Source: Candidatus Neomarinimicrobiota bacterium
GTDB taxonomy: Bacteria; Fidelibacterota; Fidelibacteria; Fidelibacterales; Fidelibacteraceae
DNA: 64,000 bases
Assembly (NCBI GenBank): GCA_021157965.1
Contig: JAGGVO010000012.1
Coordinates: forward strand, 113,115-177,114
Reading direction: 5' to 3'
The position numbers and the translations under genes are program-made. Within the stretch, counting starts at the first letter, position 1. Every line of letters starts with the position of its first letter. Of this stretch, positions 26,555-35,224 are shown piece by piece. Below the pieces are notes generated by a model that saw only the letters and a program-made list of their open reading frames with translations, was not told the DNA's origin and did no database searches.

Positions 26555-27826
26555 TTACGAATTCACCTTCACAATATTGACCATGGTGGAATCCCGAAGA
26601 TTTGCCCGGCCTACTGATACAACCCGGTCTCCTTCTTCCAGTCCGGAAACAACCTCCAGAAATAAACCGGAACGTATGCCGATTTCAATTTCTTTTTCCA
26701 AAGCGAGGCTGTCTTCAACAACAAATACGGAAAAAATCTGTTCAATTTCCGTATCCCGGATGGAACCACCGTTAAGGTGGCGGGAAGTTCTGACATCCAC
26801 ATTATTCCGGTTTACCAGCAGAACGTTATCTTTTGACTGAACAATAATTTCAAGCCGTGCAAACATCCCGGGGGTCAGGGAATTATCGGGGTTATTCAAC
26901 AGGATTTCCACCTGGCTGGTCCGGGTTGCCGCATTTACAACCGGTGAAATCCGTACAACCCGTCCCTCGAAAACCCGGCCCGGAAAGACATCCACATAAA
27001 CATTGACTTTTTGTCCCTTTCTCACCAGCCGAATGTCTTTTTCAATCACATCAACCGTAATTTTCAAAGGATCTTTTTGAGTTATGGTTACAATCGGCAT
27101 CTGTCCTGCCGCCATATCACCCACATTGAGCATCTTGCCAGAAACGTATCCGTCTATGGGAGCTTTAATAACTGCATCCTCCAGCTGCTCTCTGGCCATC
27201 TTATAACCGGCTTCAGCCTGAGCCACCCCGTTTTTGGCCACCTCCAACTGGGTTTTCAGCTGCTCATACTGACTTTCACTCACAGCCTCTTCCTTGTAGA
27301 GTTGTTCGATTCGGGCATACTCCAGTTTCAAATTTTCAAGCTGTGATTTTGCACTGGCCAGGGCTGCTTCTGCCTGATAAACCGATTGTTTTAACTTAGA
27401 ATCTTCCACGCGGGCAATAACTGTTCCCTTGCGAATATAATCCCCGTTATTGACAGGAAAATCTACGATACGGTCCGGAATTTTTGCAAAAATCCGGGCA
27501 GAAGTTTCCGCCTGGATATCCCCCAAATATGTCAGTTTGTTTTGAATACATCCATACCCAACAGTTTCAACCTCGACAGGAACAATGACCAGGTCGTCAC
27601 TCCGTTTATTCATGGCATTGGAACGATCGATGACCAACTGCATTTCTGCGATCATGCGCCGGGCCGACTGATTATCTTCCTTGTTGTCAAATTGAGAGAC
27701 AATATTCCGGATATCTGCGGCAAGTTCCCTGTAATCTTCTGCCGTTTGCTGTGATTTACGGAAAACTATCACAACTGCTATGATAATCATCAATACAATA
27801 AGTGCAATGATCCAACGTTTTTTCAT
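26555..27826 (-). CDS. RND efflux periplasmic adaptor (membrane fusion protein)
   Basis: 423-residue HlyD/AcrA-type protein. The N-terminal membrane anchor is WIIALIVLMIIIAVVIVF (residues 4-21). About 40 residues of helix follow, then the first lipoyl half-motif (GYGCIQNKLTYLGDIQAETSARIFAKIPDRIVDFPVNNGDYIRKG). An alpha-hairpin of about 70 residues rich in Ala, Gln and Glu runs from about 155 to 225. The second lipoyl half is APIDGYVSGKMLNVGDMAAG, and beta-barrel/MP domains with a C-terminal VSVGRANLRDSTMV complete it. It connects the RND pump to TolC across the periplasm. It sits 11 bp after tolC and 15 bp before the pump gene. Confidence 0.93.
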   Translation of the reverse strand: MKKRWIIALIVLMIIIAVVIVFRKSQQTAEDYRELAADIRNIVSQFDNKEDNQSARRMIAEMQLVIDRSNAMNKRSDDLVIVPVEVETVGYGCIQNKLTYLGDIQAETSARIFAKIPDRIVDFPVNNGDYIRKGTVIARVEDSKLKQSVYQAEAALASAKSQLENLKLEYARIEQLYKEEAVSESQYEQLKTQLEVAKNGVAQAEAGYKMAREQLEDAVIKAPIDGYVSGKMLNVGDMAAGQMPIVTITQKDPLKITVDVIEKDIRLVRKGQKVNVYVDVFPGRVFEGRVVRISPVVNAATRTSQVEILLNNPDNSLTPGMFARLEIIVQSKDNVLLVNRNNVDVRTSRHLNGGSIRDTEIEQIFSVFVVEDSLALEKEIEIGIRSGLFLEVVSGLEEGDRVVSVGRANLRDSTMVNIVKVNS

Positions 27827-27837
27827 GAGCTTATACC

Positions 27838-29157
27838 TTATAATTTATTTACTGCCTGTTTCAATTGAAGAATCGCTGTATTGTATTCAAACACAGCGCT
27901 CAAATAGGAACTTCGGGCTCCCAGTGCCCCGCTTTCGGCATTCAGGACTTCCACCTGGGTGGCTCCGCCGTTTTCATACATGATTTTCACCATTCTCAGG
28001 GCTTCATCAGCCTGTTCCACAAGTGTTGCATTGGATTCTACCTTTTCACGGGATTCAAAGACTTTAAAATATGCCTTTTCCACGTCTGAAAGAATGAAAT
28101 CAATCGTCTGTTCCACCTGGAGTTCATGCTTCTTCAATTCTATATTTGCCTGTTGTACAGATGCCAAATGTTTACCACCGCTCAGGAGTGGTATTGACAC
28201 ACTTACAGAAACATTTTTACTGCGATAATACTCCATGTCGTCTTGCGAATCTGCCTGGGCCTGATGACGCACATCGGCGCTGAGGGATACTTTCGGAAGG
28301 GCTCCGCTGGCTGCCAGCAACCGCCGGGATTTGAGCATCTTTTCCTGATATTTCAGCAATACCAATTCATAACGGTTGGCCAGGGCTTCCTGTTTGATTT
28401 CTTCAAGGGCTGATTCCCGAAACGGATTGTCCATCAGCGTCAATTCACCGCTTAATTCTATTTCTTCATCCGTTTCAAGATTTAAAAATGTTATCAGATT
28501 TGTCATCAGGTTCTTTTTCCGGTTTTTCAATGAAAGCAGGCGGGGACTGATTTCCCTGTACTTTACTTCAGCCTGCAGGACCTCAAACTGGTTAGCTTTT
28601 CCGGCAGCTTTCATCTTCCTGACCATTTCAAGGTTGGCCAAAGCAGAGCGTTCTGCTTCTTCCGTGGCCCGAATCAGGGATTCCATCAGGAGAATTTGTT
28701 GATACAGGGTGCGAACCGTGAGAATAACATTGTTTTTCTCTTGTTCTTTCTGAATTTCCGCCATCTCCTCTCCTGTTTTCGCTAACCGAACGGATGAAAA
28801 CAGAGCACCGCTTGTGAAGAGAGTTTGGGAAACGGAAATGCCACCGGTAGAATTATAGGTGGATCCCATTGTAATAGGCTGAGGACCGGCACCGGGAATA
28901 TCAATTACGACAACAGGAAGTTCAAAGTTTTTTGTATACTGTCCATAAACACTGAATTGAGGCAATAAACCTCCAACAGCCTCACGAAATCCGGCTTCCG
29001 CCTTTTTCAGAGATGCTTCCGCCATTTTCAACCGGATATTTTTTTCCAGGGCAATCTGTTCTGCCTTTTCAAGGGTCAGTTCTTCCCCCTGAACAGGAAG
29101 AACGGATACACAAAATATGATCAATAAACTGAATAATCCTCTATTTCTTTGTTTCAT
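27838..29157 (-). CDS. TolC-family outer-membrane efflux protein
   Basis: 439 residues with signal peptide MKQRNRGLFSLLIIFCVSVLPVQG. Two internally related halves of long amphipathic helices and short beta hairpins follow, as in TolC. Repeats are visible as LEKAEQIALEKNIRLKMAEASLKKAEAG / SALEEIKQEALANRYELVLLKYQEKMLKS and as the strand segments GGISVSQTLFTSGALFSSVRLAK / VSVSIPLLSGGKHLASVQQANIEL. Forms the trimeric outer-membrane channel of the tripartite pump. Its ATG overlaps the tetR stop by 17 bp, so the regulator and the channel are translated from one message. Confidence 0.92.
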   Translation of the reverse strand: MKQRNRGLFSLLIIFCVSVLPVQGEELTLEKAEQIALEKNIRLKMAEASLKKAEAGFREAVGGLLPQFSVYGQYTKNFELPVVVIDIPGAGPQPITMGSTYNSTGGISVSQTLFTSGALFSSVRLAKTGEEMAEIQKEQEKNNVILTVRTLYQQILLMESLIRATEEAERSALANLEMVRKMKAAGKANQFEVLQAEVKYREISPRLLSLKNRKKNLMTNLITFLNLETDEEIELSGELTLMDNPFRESALEEIKQEALANRYELVLLKYQEKMLKSRRLLAASGALPKVSLSADVRHQAQADSQDDMEYYRSKNVSVSVSIPLLSGGKHLASVQQANIELKKHELQVEQTIDFILSDVEKAYFKVFESREKVESNATLVEQADEALRMVKIMYENGGATQVEVLNAESGALGARSSYLSAVFEYNTAILQLKQAVNKL

Positions 29158-29722
29158 GTGACGCTATACCTCCTTCAAGTATCCCGAGAACCATTGATTT
29201 CATTTGATTGTCCTCAATTTTTATGTTTTCACGGTAAATCACGGAAAATTGGCCGTGTAAAATCCCAAAAACAGCTCCGGTCAGCATTGGGATGTCGATA
29301 TCATTCCGAATCCCCCCCTCCTTTACTCCTTTTTCCAGGATTTTTGAAAGGCAATCAAAGTTTATTTTCCAAAAACGGTTGAACTCCATAAAAATCCTGT
29401 CCTTGATGGCGCCGCTGGAAAATTTGTTGATAATCATCCAGTGATCTTTTTTAAACTCAGAAAAATAGATCATCTTTTCAACCCATTCAGACAAAACATC
29501 CCAAACCGGCTGATCACTTTCTGAAAGCTGCTGACTGATCCGGGTCAAATCGGCAAAAGAATCCTTTATAATATCAAAAAACAGTTCTTCTTTACTTTCG
29601 TAATGATAGTATAATGCAGCTTTCGTTACTCCCACCTCTTTGGCAATTTCCCGCATGGATGTGGCATTATAGCCTTTTAATGCATAGAGGTGTGCTGCTG
29701 TTTCCTTTATTTTCTCCCGCAT
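29141..29722 (-). CDS. TetR/AcrR-family transcriptional regulator of the efflux operon
   Basis: 193 residues. The N-terminal helix-turn-helix is classic TetR: YNATSMREIAKEVGVTKAALYYHYESKEELFFDII (about 20-54). The remainder is the variable all-helical ligand and dimerisation domain, containing WDVLSEWVEKMIYFSEF and MLTGAVFGILHGQFSVIY. The start has GGAGG 4 nt upstream. An 18-bp inverted repeat lies 11 bp upstream of the start codon, so the protein is likely an autorepressor of the whole tetR-tolC-adaptor-RND unit, relieved by a pump substrate. The regulon may extend into cdsA and glmL since no terminator intervenes. Confidence 0.94.
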   Translation of the reverse strand: MREKIKETAAHLYALKGYNATSMREIAKEVGVTKAALYYHYESKEELFFDIIKDSFADLTRISQQLSESDQPVWDVLSEWVEKMIYFSEFKKDHWMIINKFSSGAIKDRIFMEFNRFWKINFDCLSKILEKGVKEGGIRNDIDIPMLTGAVFGILHGQFSVIYRENIKIEDNQMKSMVLGILEGGIASHETKK

Positions 29723-29732
29723 AAGCCTCCCT

Positions 29733-29750
29733 ACTTACCGACCGGTAAGT
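29733..29750. promoter_or_regulatory. TetR operator (18-bp inverted repeat)
   Basis: ACTTACCGACCGGTAAGT: two perfect 8-bp half sites (ACTTACCG / CGGTAAGT) separated by 2 bp, located 11 bp upstream of the tetR start. Size and symmetry fit a TetR-family dimer site. It overlaps the likely -10 element of the minus-strand promoter. Confidence 0.82.
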
Positions 29751-29775
29751 TAGAGGTTTTTTCCATGAGTCCCAA
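29747..29775 (-). promoter_or_regulatory. Putative sigma-70 promoter of tetR efflux operon
   Basis: On the minus strand TTGGGA (29775-29770), a 17-bp spacer, then TAACTT (29752-29747). The -10 match is modest (TAACTT versus TATAAT). Support comes from its overlap with the TetR operator and its position 25 bp upstream of the start codon. Confidence 0.4.
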
Positions 29776-29841
29776 GGAATTTTTTGTGCCACTTTGATGA
29801 AAATCACGTTTTAAATTCAGTTATACATTTAAGGAGGTTTT

Positions 29842-31311
29842 ATGAAATTACGTTTTTGTGCGATTACAGTCCTGTTACTCACGGCTCTTACAGCCTTTTC
29901 TTTCGCGGAAGAATACCAGGCAACATTTATACACTGGAATGATTTTCACAGCCGGAATATGCCGTGGAAACCCGGCAATTACAATCCGGATGGGCACATG
30001 GCAGGCGGGTACGCCTATCTGGCGGGACTTGTAGATTCCCTGAGAGAGGTCTATCCAAAAGCTTTGGCCGTCCATGCCGGTGATGATTTTCAGGGGACGC
30101 CCATCAGCAGCATCACCCGGGGATTGTCTCAGATTTCCATCCTGAATGAAATCAAACCGGATTTTTTCACAGTGGGAAACCATGAATTTGACTACGGTTT
30201 AACCCGGTTGCTGGCCTTGCAGGATTCTGCGAAATTTGACATGTACGCAGCCAATGTACGACGGGACAAAAAAGGGCCGAGACTGTTTAAGTCCCTGATG
30301 ATTCCGGATAAATTTCCCTTCAAAGCCGCATTGATTGGTCTGACCACAGATGATTTATACACCCTGTGTCTGCCCACAAACCTGGAAGGAATTTATGTGG
30401 AAGATCCGGCAGAAACGGCCCGGTATCTGATTGATTCCCTGAAAAATGAGGGGGTTGAATTCATTGTGGCCGTCACCCACCAGGGAATTGGTGAAGATAT
30501 CAAACTGGCACAGGAGATTCCGGATATCGACCTGATTATCGGGGGGCACTCCCACACTTATATGAGCAAACCCCGGATCGAGGGTAACACATATATTGTA
30601 CAGGCATCCAGCAGTGGTCGTTATGTGGGGGAAATCCATCTGAAAACAGATGGAAAAACTATTCAGGATTTTGATTTTAAGATTCTTGAAGTCCGTCCTG
30701 ACAAATTAAAACCCTCACCGGAAGTCGCCAGGATTGTGGAATACTATGAAGCACAAGCAGGAAAAGCACTGGATGAAGTCATTGGAGAATTGAAAACGGA
30801 CTGGTCCCGTAAAGGTGTGGAATCCAATCTGGGCAACTGGTTGACTGATGCCATGCGGGCTTACACCGGGGCTGATATCGGGATACAGAACAACGGCGGC
30901 ATTCGAAAAGATCTGCCGGCAGGTCCCATTCGTGTCCGGGATATCTGGGAAATCTCACCCTTCAGCAATAAAATTATTACTTTCACTGTCACCGGCAAAG
31001 AAGTCCAAAAAATGTTGGATTTTCAGGTAAAACGTGGCATTTCCCTCCAGTTTTCCGGAGTCACCTTCGTTGCGGATACAACAAAAGAAATAGCAAGGAA
31101 AGTCCGGATAGACGGGAAATGGGTTATTCCCTGGAAAAAGTATACCGTCGCCACAAATAATTATGTAGGTGAACAGCTTGAAAAATATTTGGGACTTTCA
31201 GACAGGGACATTAAAAATCTGGAGATTTTAGACCGGGATTTGTTTTTGAAAGCAGTCAGAGACCAAAAAATCATCAATTCAAAAGTTGAAGGGCGTATCA
31301 GGATTCAGTAG
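29842..31311 (+). CDS. Secreted 5'-nucleotidase / UshA-type metallophosphoesterase
   Basis: 489 residues with signal peptide MKLRFCAITVLLLTALTAFSFA. The N-terminal calcineurin-like metallophosphatase domain shows FIHWNDFHSRN, VHAGDDFQGTP, VGNHEFDYG, VTHQG and GGHSHTY. The C-terminal 5'-nucleotidase substrate domain shows ESNLGNWLTDAMRAYTGADIGIQNNGGIRKDL and SPFSNKIITFTVTGKEV. Likely a periplasmic or surface enzyme that dephosphorylates nucleotides or UDP-sugars to scavenge nucleosides and phosphate. AAGGAGG lies 5 nt before the ATG. It is transcribed divergently from tetR, and its 3' end overlaps the convergent LpxH-like gene by 14 bp. Confidence 0.93.
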   Translation: MKLRFCAITVLLLTALTAFSFAEEYQATFIHWNDFHSRNMPWKPGNYNPDGHMAGGYAYLAGLVDSLREVYPKALAVHAGDDFQGTPISSITRGLSQISILNEIKPDFFTVGNHEFDYGLTRLLALQDSAKFDMYAANVRRDKKGPRLFKSLMIPDKFPFKAALIGLTTDDLYTLCLPTNLEGIYVEDPAETARYLIDSLKNEGVEFIVAVTHQGIGEDIKLAQEIPDIDLIIGGHSHTYMSKPRIEGNTYIVQASSSGRYVGEIHLKTDGKTIQDFDFKILEVRPDKLKPSPEVARIVEYYEAQAGKALDEVIGELKTDWSRKGVESNLGNWLTDAMRAYTGADIGIQNNGGIRKDLPAGPIRVRDIWEISPFSNKIITFTVTGKEVQKMLDFQVKRGISLQFSGVTFVADTTKEIARKVRIDGKWVIPWKKYTVATNNYVGEQLEKYLGLSDRDIKNLEILDRDLFLKAVRDQKIINSKVEGRIRIQ

Positions 31312-32101
31312 GCACCGGTTCATAGATTAACGGGCGGGGTTTTTCACCTTGCCACTCCAGATGGTGAAGAGCTTCCCCGTCCCAAACAGCATAGCTGGCA
31401 TGCTTCATCCAATCTCCCAGTACCATGGCTTCCTTCCCATTTTCTGTCCGCCTTGAGGGATAATGGACATGTCCCATCATAGCAATATCATACCCCTCAC
31501 GGTTTTTATTCTGCAGGTAATCCAGCATTTCATTCGCCATGGCGTTGAGATTTGACCATTTTTTAGAGGTGTATTCACGGCTTGTGTGACTGATTTTCCG
31601 GGCCGTGGCATAAATCCCCTCAATACGGAAACGATTCAGTGCCCAAATGGCTAAAGGGAAACGAAGCAAACGCTTCATCCAACGGTAGCCTGTGTCATCT
31701 TTTAATAAACCATCTCCATGGGTGAGATAAAACCGTATTCCCCGATGAAAAAAATCCATGTGATCGTCATAAAAGGTGATATTCAGAGATGGACAAAGAA
31801 ATTTATAGAGCCAGAAATCATGATTACCGCCAATGAGGTGGATGGGAATTCCTGCATTCCTCAATGCTTTCAGTTTAGTGTATACATCCTGCAACTGACT
31901 TGGGATATAGTCATTCTGATCCCACCAGAAATCAAAAAAATCACCGAGAATAAAGAGGGTTCCCCCGCCTTTTTTCACATCCTCAAGAAGGGCAAAGACC
32001 TTTTTACGTTTTGCCAGTTCCCGGTTGGTCAGTTCGGTTGTAAAGTGAACATCCGATATAAAGGTAAAAGGAAGGGGAAGGTCTGCTTTCTTCCCCTTCA
32101 T
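31298..32101 (-). CDS. lpxH: UDP-2,3-diacylglucosamine hydrolase-like metallophosphoesterase (LpxH type)
   Basis: 267-residue calcineurin-like enzyme. The metal ligands are clear: SDVH (Asp17, His19), LGDFFDFW (Asp54), GGNHDFW (Asn93-His94), an HGDG block near 128, and GHVHYP in the C-terminal third. The order and the GDFFDFWW box match LpxH and its Bacteroidetes relatives, which cleave UDP-2,3-diacyl-GlcN to lipid X in lipid A synthesis at the inner membrane face. The helical insertion YRWMKRLLRFPLAIWALNRF is the expected membrane-associating cap. It is convergent with the nucleotidase, and the two stops overlap. Confidence 0.83.
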   Translation of the reverse strand: MKGKKADLPLPFTFISDVHFTTELTNRELAKRKKVFALLEDVKKGGGTLFILGDFFDFWWDQNDYIPSQLQDVYTKLKALRNAGIPIHLIGGNHDFWLYKFLCPSLNITFYDDHMDFFHRGIRFYLTHGDGLLKDDTGYRWMKRLLRFPLAIWALNRFRIEGIYATARKISHTSREYTSKKWSNLNAMANEMLDYLQNKNREGYDIAMMGHVHYPSRRTENGKEAMVLGDWMKHASYAVWDGEALHHLEWQGEKPRPLIYEPVPTES

Positions 32102-32153
32102 CAGATGATTCGGTGTAATTTTTGTTTTGACTCTGAAAATTGACAGGATGAAC

Positions 32154-33149
32154 CTACTTTCCCAGGGTGGCCACCATAACCGCTTTTATCGTATGGACCC
32201 GGTTTTCTGCCTGGTCCCAGACACGGCTGGCCGAAGACAGTATCACATCATCGGTAACTTCCATAGCTTCAAGGCCGTGCTTCCGGTAAATTTCTTCACC
32301 GATAAGGGTATTCCGGTCGTGAAAAGCGGGTAGACAGTGAAGAAAGATTGTTTCGGCATGACCGGTGCTTTCCAAAAGCTTTTTATTCACCTGATAGGGT
32401 TTCAGAAGTTTGATCCGGGCTTCAAATTCCGACTCTTCACCCATGGAGACCCACACATCGGTATAAATGACATCGGCATGAGCCACAGCTTCATAAGGAT
32501 CTTCCGTCAGGAGGATTTTTCCGCCGGTTTTCTTTGAAACATCCAGCATCTCATCAACCAGCGTTTTTTCGGGGAAAAGGGAAGCCGGCGCACCAATTCT
32601 GAAATCCATTCCCATCTTTGCAGCACCAATCATGAGTGAGTTGGCCATATTATTCCGGCCGTCCCCCACGTAGGCAAAGCGGATTCCTTTCAGGCGACCC
32701 AACTGTTCCTGCACGGTCAGAAGATCCGCCAGAACCTGTGTGGGATGGTATTTGTCCGTCAGTCCGTTCCAAACAGGCACCCCCGCATATTCCGCCAGCG
32801 TTTCCACGGTGGAATGGGCAAAGCCCCGGAATTGGATACCGTCAAACATGCGCCCTAAAACCCGGGCTGTATCTGCCACAGACTCTTTTTTCCCCAGTTG
32901 AATGTCATTTTTACCCAGAAATTCAGGATGGGCACCTTCATCCACGGCCGCCACCACAAAAGCACAGCGGGTCCGGGTGGATGTTTTTTCAAAAATCAAG
33001 GCAATATTTTTGTGTTTCAGGTTTTCCGCAAAAATTCCGGCGTATTTATCCGCTTTCAGCTTTTCCGCCAGTTTCACCAGGAAACGGATTTCCTCCGGAG
33101 AATAATCCTTCAGTGTCAGTAAATGTCGACCTTTCAAATTGAATGACAT
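32154..33149 (-). CDS. argF: Ornithine carbamoyltransferase
   Basis: Forms citrulline from ornithine and carbamoyl phosphate (arginine synthesis), or runs in reverse in the arginine deiminase pathway. The 331-residue protein has the carbamoyl-phosphate motif STRTR at 57-61, a second-subunit segment ([25 protein letters not shown]), [25 protein letters not shown], the ornithine loop VWVSMGEE (the 'D..SMG' type) and HCLPAFHD with the catalytic Cys. The start has AAGGAG at good spacing. No other arginine gene is adjacent, so anabolic or catabolic use cannot be decided. Confidence 0.95.
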   Translation of the reverse strand: MSFNLKGRHLLTLKDYSPEEIRFLVKLAEKLKADKYAGIFAENLKHKNIALIFEKTSTRTRCAFVVAAVDEGAHPEFLGKNDIQLGKKESVADTARVLGRMFDGIQFRGFAHSTVETLAEYAGVPVWNGLTDKYHPTQVLADLLTVQEQLGRLKGIRFAYVGDGRNNMANSLMIGAAKMGMDFRIGAPASLFPEKTLVDEMLDVSKKTGGKILLTEDPYEAVAHADVIYTDVWVSMGEESEFEARIKLLKPYQVNKKLLESTGHAETIFLHCLPAFHDRNTLIGEEIYRKHGLEAMEVTDDVILSSASRVWDQAENRVHTIKAVMVATLGK

Positions 33150-33216
33150 AGGGCTCCTTTCAAATGCTGAATTCTGAATTTTAGTTTTAAGATTTAAGTA
33201 TTGTATGAATTAAGAA

Positions 33217-33292
33217 TAGAGATTGGAAAATTGGGACTGGAAAAAGAAGCATTTCCATCAAACTCAAAACTCTTAACTCCAACTCATCACTC
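33217..33292. repeat. Degenerate G-rich octamer tract and CTC-rich heptamer tract, hslU-argF gap
   Basis: On the plus strand GATTGGAAAATTGGGACTGG (GG pairs about 8 bp apart), 68-94 bp upstream of the argF start. It is followed at about 33262-33292 by a pyrimidine-rich tract in which CTC recurs every 6-7 bp, ending at the hslU stop. The same two-part architecture occurs between lysA and trxB. Confidence 0.6.
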
Positions 33293-34636
33293 CTACAATA
33301 TATATCTGCTCATATCCTCGTCCGTCACGATATCATCGATATTCTCGTGGACGGTTTTTGCATCGAGAATGAATTTTTTGGGTGTATCAGGGGCATTAAA
33401 CATCACATCGTCCAAAATGCGGGTCAGGATGGTATGAAGGCGGCGGGCACCGATATTCTCGGTCCGGTCGTTTACCTCCGTCGCTTTTTCCGCAATGACT
33501 TTCAGGGCTTCCTCTTTCACAACCAGTTCAACCCCTTCAGCTTTGAGAAGAGCCTGATACTGTTTAATCAGGGCATTCCGGGGATGAGTCAGGATTTTAA
33601 TGAAATCCTCGGTCGTCAGGCTGTCCAGTTCCACCCGAATGGGAAAACGCCCCTGCAGCTCAGGAATCAGATCAGAAGGTTTACTGGTATGAAAAGCACC
33701 GGCAGCAATGAAAAGGATATGGTCTGTCCGCACAACCCCGTATCGGGTATTGACGGTGGATCCTTCCACAATCGGCAGCAAATCCCGTTGCACACCTTGC
33801 CGGCTTACATCGGCACTCCGCTCTGAATTGGAACTGGTGGCAATTTTATCAATTTCATCCAGGAAAATAATACCATCATTTTCAACGCGGCTCAGGGCTT
33901 CCTGCTGGATTTTGGCTTTATCTACCAATTTATCCGCTTCCTGTTCCGTGAGAATTTTTTTAGCCTCGCTGACCTTCACTTTCTTCTTTTTTTTCTTTTT
34001 TCCAAAAAGATTGCTCATGGCACTGTTCAGAAATTCAGAGGCTTCATCTATGCCGCTGCCTCCCATGGGACCCATAATAGATATACCGCCAACACCCAGA
34101 GAATCCTGCAATTCCACTTCAATATACCGGTCGTCAAATTGACCGTTTTTATACATTTCTTTCAGTTTTTCACGGGTTTTCCCAACCCGTTCCTGTTCAA
34201 TTTCATCTTCCAGTTCTTTCTTTTCCACGGGGAAAAGGATATCCAGAATCCGTTCTTCGGCAATTTTTTCCGCCATTTCCCAGACCAGGGCTTCATGTTC
34301 CTGTTCCACCATGTGAACGGCAATGGCCACCAGGTCACGGATCATGGATTCCACATCACGGCCCACATACCCCACTTCGGTAAATTTTGTGGCTTCCACT
34401 TTCAGGAAAGGCACATTGCCCAGATAGGCCAACCGGCGCGCGATTTCCGTCTTCCCTACACCGGTGGGGCCAATCATGATGATATTATTCGGAAGGATTT
34501 CTTCCTTCAGATTATCCGGCACCTGTTGCCGGCGCCAGCGGTTCCGAAGCGCAATGGCTACAGCCCGTTTTGCTTTTTGCTGTCCTACAATATATAAATC
34601 GAGGGCTTCGACAATTTCTTTTGGTTTCAAAGGCAT
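33293..34636 (-). CDS. hslU: ATP-dependent protease ATPase subunit HslU
   Basis: AAA+ unfoldase of the HslUV (ClpYQ) protease, 447 residues. It has the N-terminal [32 protein letters not shown] box, Walker [10 protein letters not shown], the pore-loop region with [24 protein letters not shown], Walker [11 protein letters not shown], the sensor-1 region and the C-terminal [15 protein letters not shown], ending in the YIL-type tail that docks into HslV. The I-domain contains a run of seven lysines (about 218-224), encoded by an A-rich tract. It begins 1 bp after hslV. Confidence 0.96.
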   Translation of the reverse strand: MPLKPKEIVEALDLYIVGQQKAKRAVAIALRNRWRRQQVPDNLKEEILPNNIIMIGPTGVGKTEIARRLAYLGNVPFLKVEATKFTEVGYVGRDVESMIRDLVAIAVHMVEQEHEALVWEMAEKIAEERILDILFPVEKKELEDEIEQERVGKTREKLKEMYKNGQFDDRYIEVELQDSLGVGGISIMGPMGGSGIDEASEFLNSAMSNLFGKKKKKKKVKVSEAKKILTEQEADKLVDKAKIQQEALSRVENDGIIFLDEIDKIATSSNSERSADVSRQGVQRDLLPIVEGSTVNTRYGVVRTDHILFIAAGAFHTSKPSDLIPELQGRFPIRVELDSLTTEDFIKILTHPRNALIKQYQALLKAEGVELVVKEEALKVIAEKATEVNDRTENIGARRLHTILTRILDDVMFNAPDTPKKFILDAKTVHENIDDIVTDEDMSRYIL

Positions 34637-34637
34637 A

Positions 34638-35171
34638 TTACAACTCCATTACCGTAATATTTTCATTGGTATAAATACAAATAGATGCCGCAATTTTCAG
34701 GGATATTTCTGCAATCTCCCTGGCGGATAAATCGGTGTAAGCCACCAGGGCCCGTGCAGCTGCCTGAGCGTACGGACCGCCGGAGCCGATGGCATATATT
34801 CCGTCGTCGGCATCCACCACATCCCCTGTACCACTGAGAATATACCCAGCTTCTTTATTCAGAACAATCAGAAGGGCTTCCAAACGACGCAGGTATTTAT
34901 CACTCCGCCACTCTTTTGCCAATTCGACAGATGCACGGGTAATGTTCCCTTTATAGTTTTGCAGTTTTTCCTCAAATTTTTCGAAAAGAGTAAAGGCATC
35001 GGCTGTGGCTCCGGCAAAGCCGGCCAATATCTGATCATGATAAAGGGAGCGTACCTTCACAGCTCCGGCTTTCATGATCGTTTGCCCCATGGTCACCTGA
35101 CCGTCTCCGGCAATAGCCACTTTTCCGTTTCGCCGAATACCCAGAATGGTTGTTCCATGTATTTGATTCAT
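34638..35171 (-). CDS. hslV: ATP-dependent protease proteolytic subunit HslV
   Basis: Threonine peptidase of the HslUV protease, 177 residues. The catalytic Thr is at residue 7 ([23 protein letters not shown]), preceded by the short leader MNQIHG that must be removed, as in Gram-positive CodW, rather than following the initiator Met directly as in E. coli. Conserved [20 protein letters not shown] and [14 protein letters not shown] are present. Located between rpoN and hslU. Confidence 0.95.
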   Translation of the reverse strand: MNQIHGTTILGIRRNGKVAIAGDGQVTMGQTIMKAGAVKVRSLYHDQILAGFAGATADAFTLFEKFEEKLQNYKGNITRASVELAKEWRSDKYLRRLEALLIVLNKEAGYILSGTGDVVDADDGIYAIGSGGPYAQAAARALVAYTDLSAREIAEISLKIAASICIYTNENITVMEL

Positions 35172-35224
35172 TTTTATGTCCTCTTTTTAATGATAAATGC
35201 TTTGTGCGATTCCTTGTTCCAATG

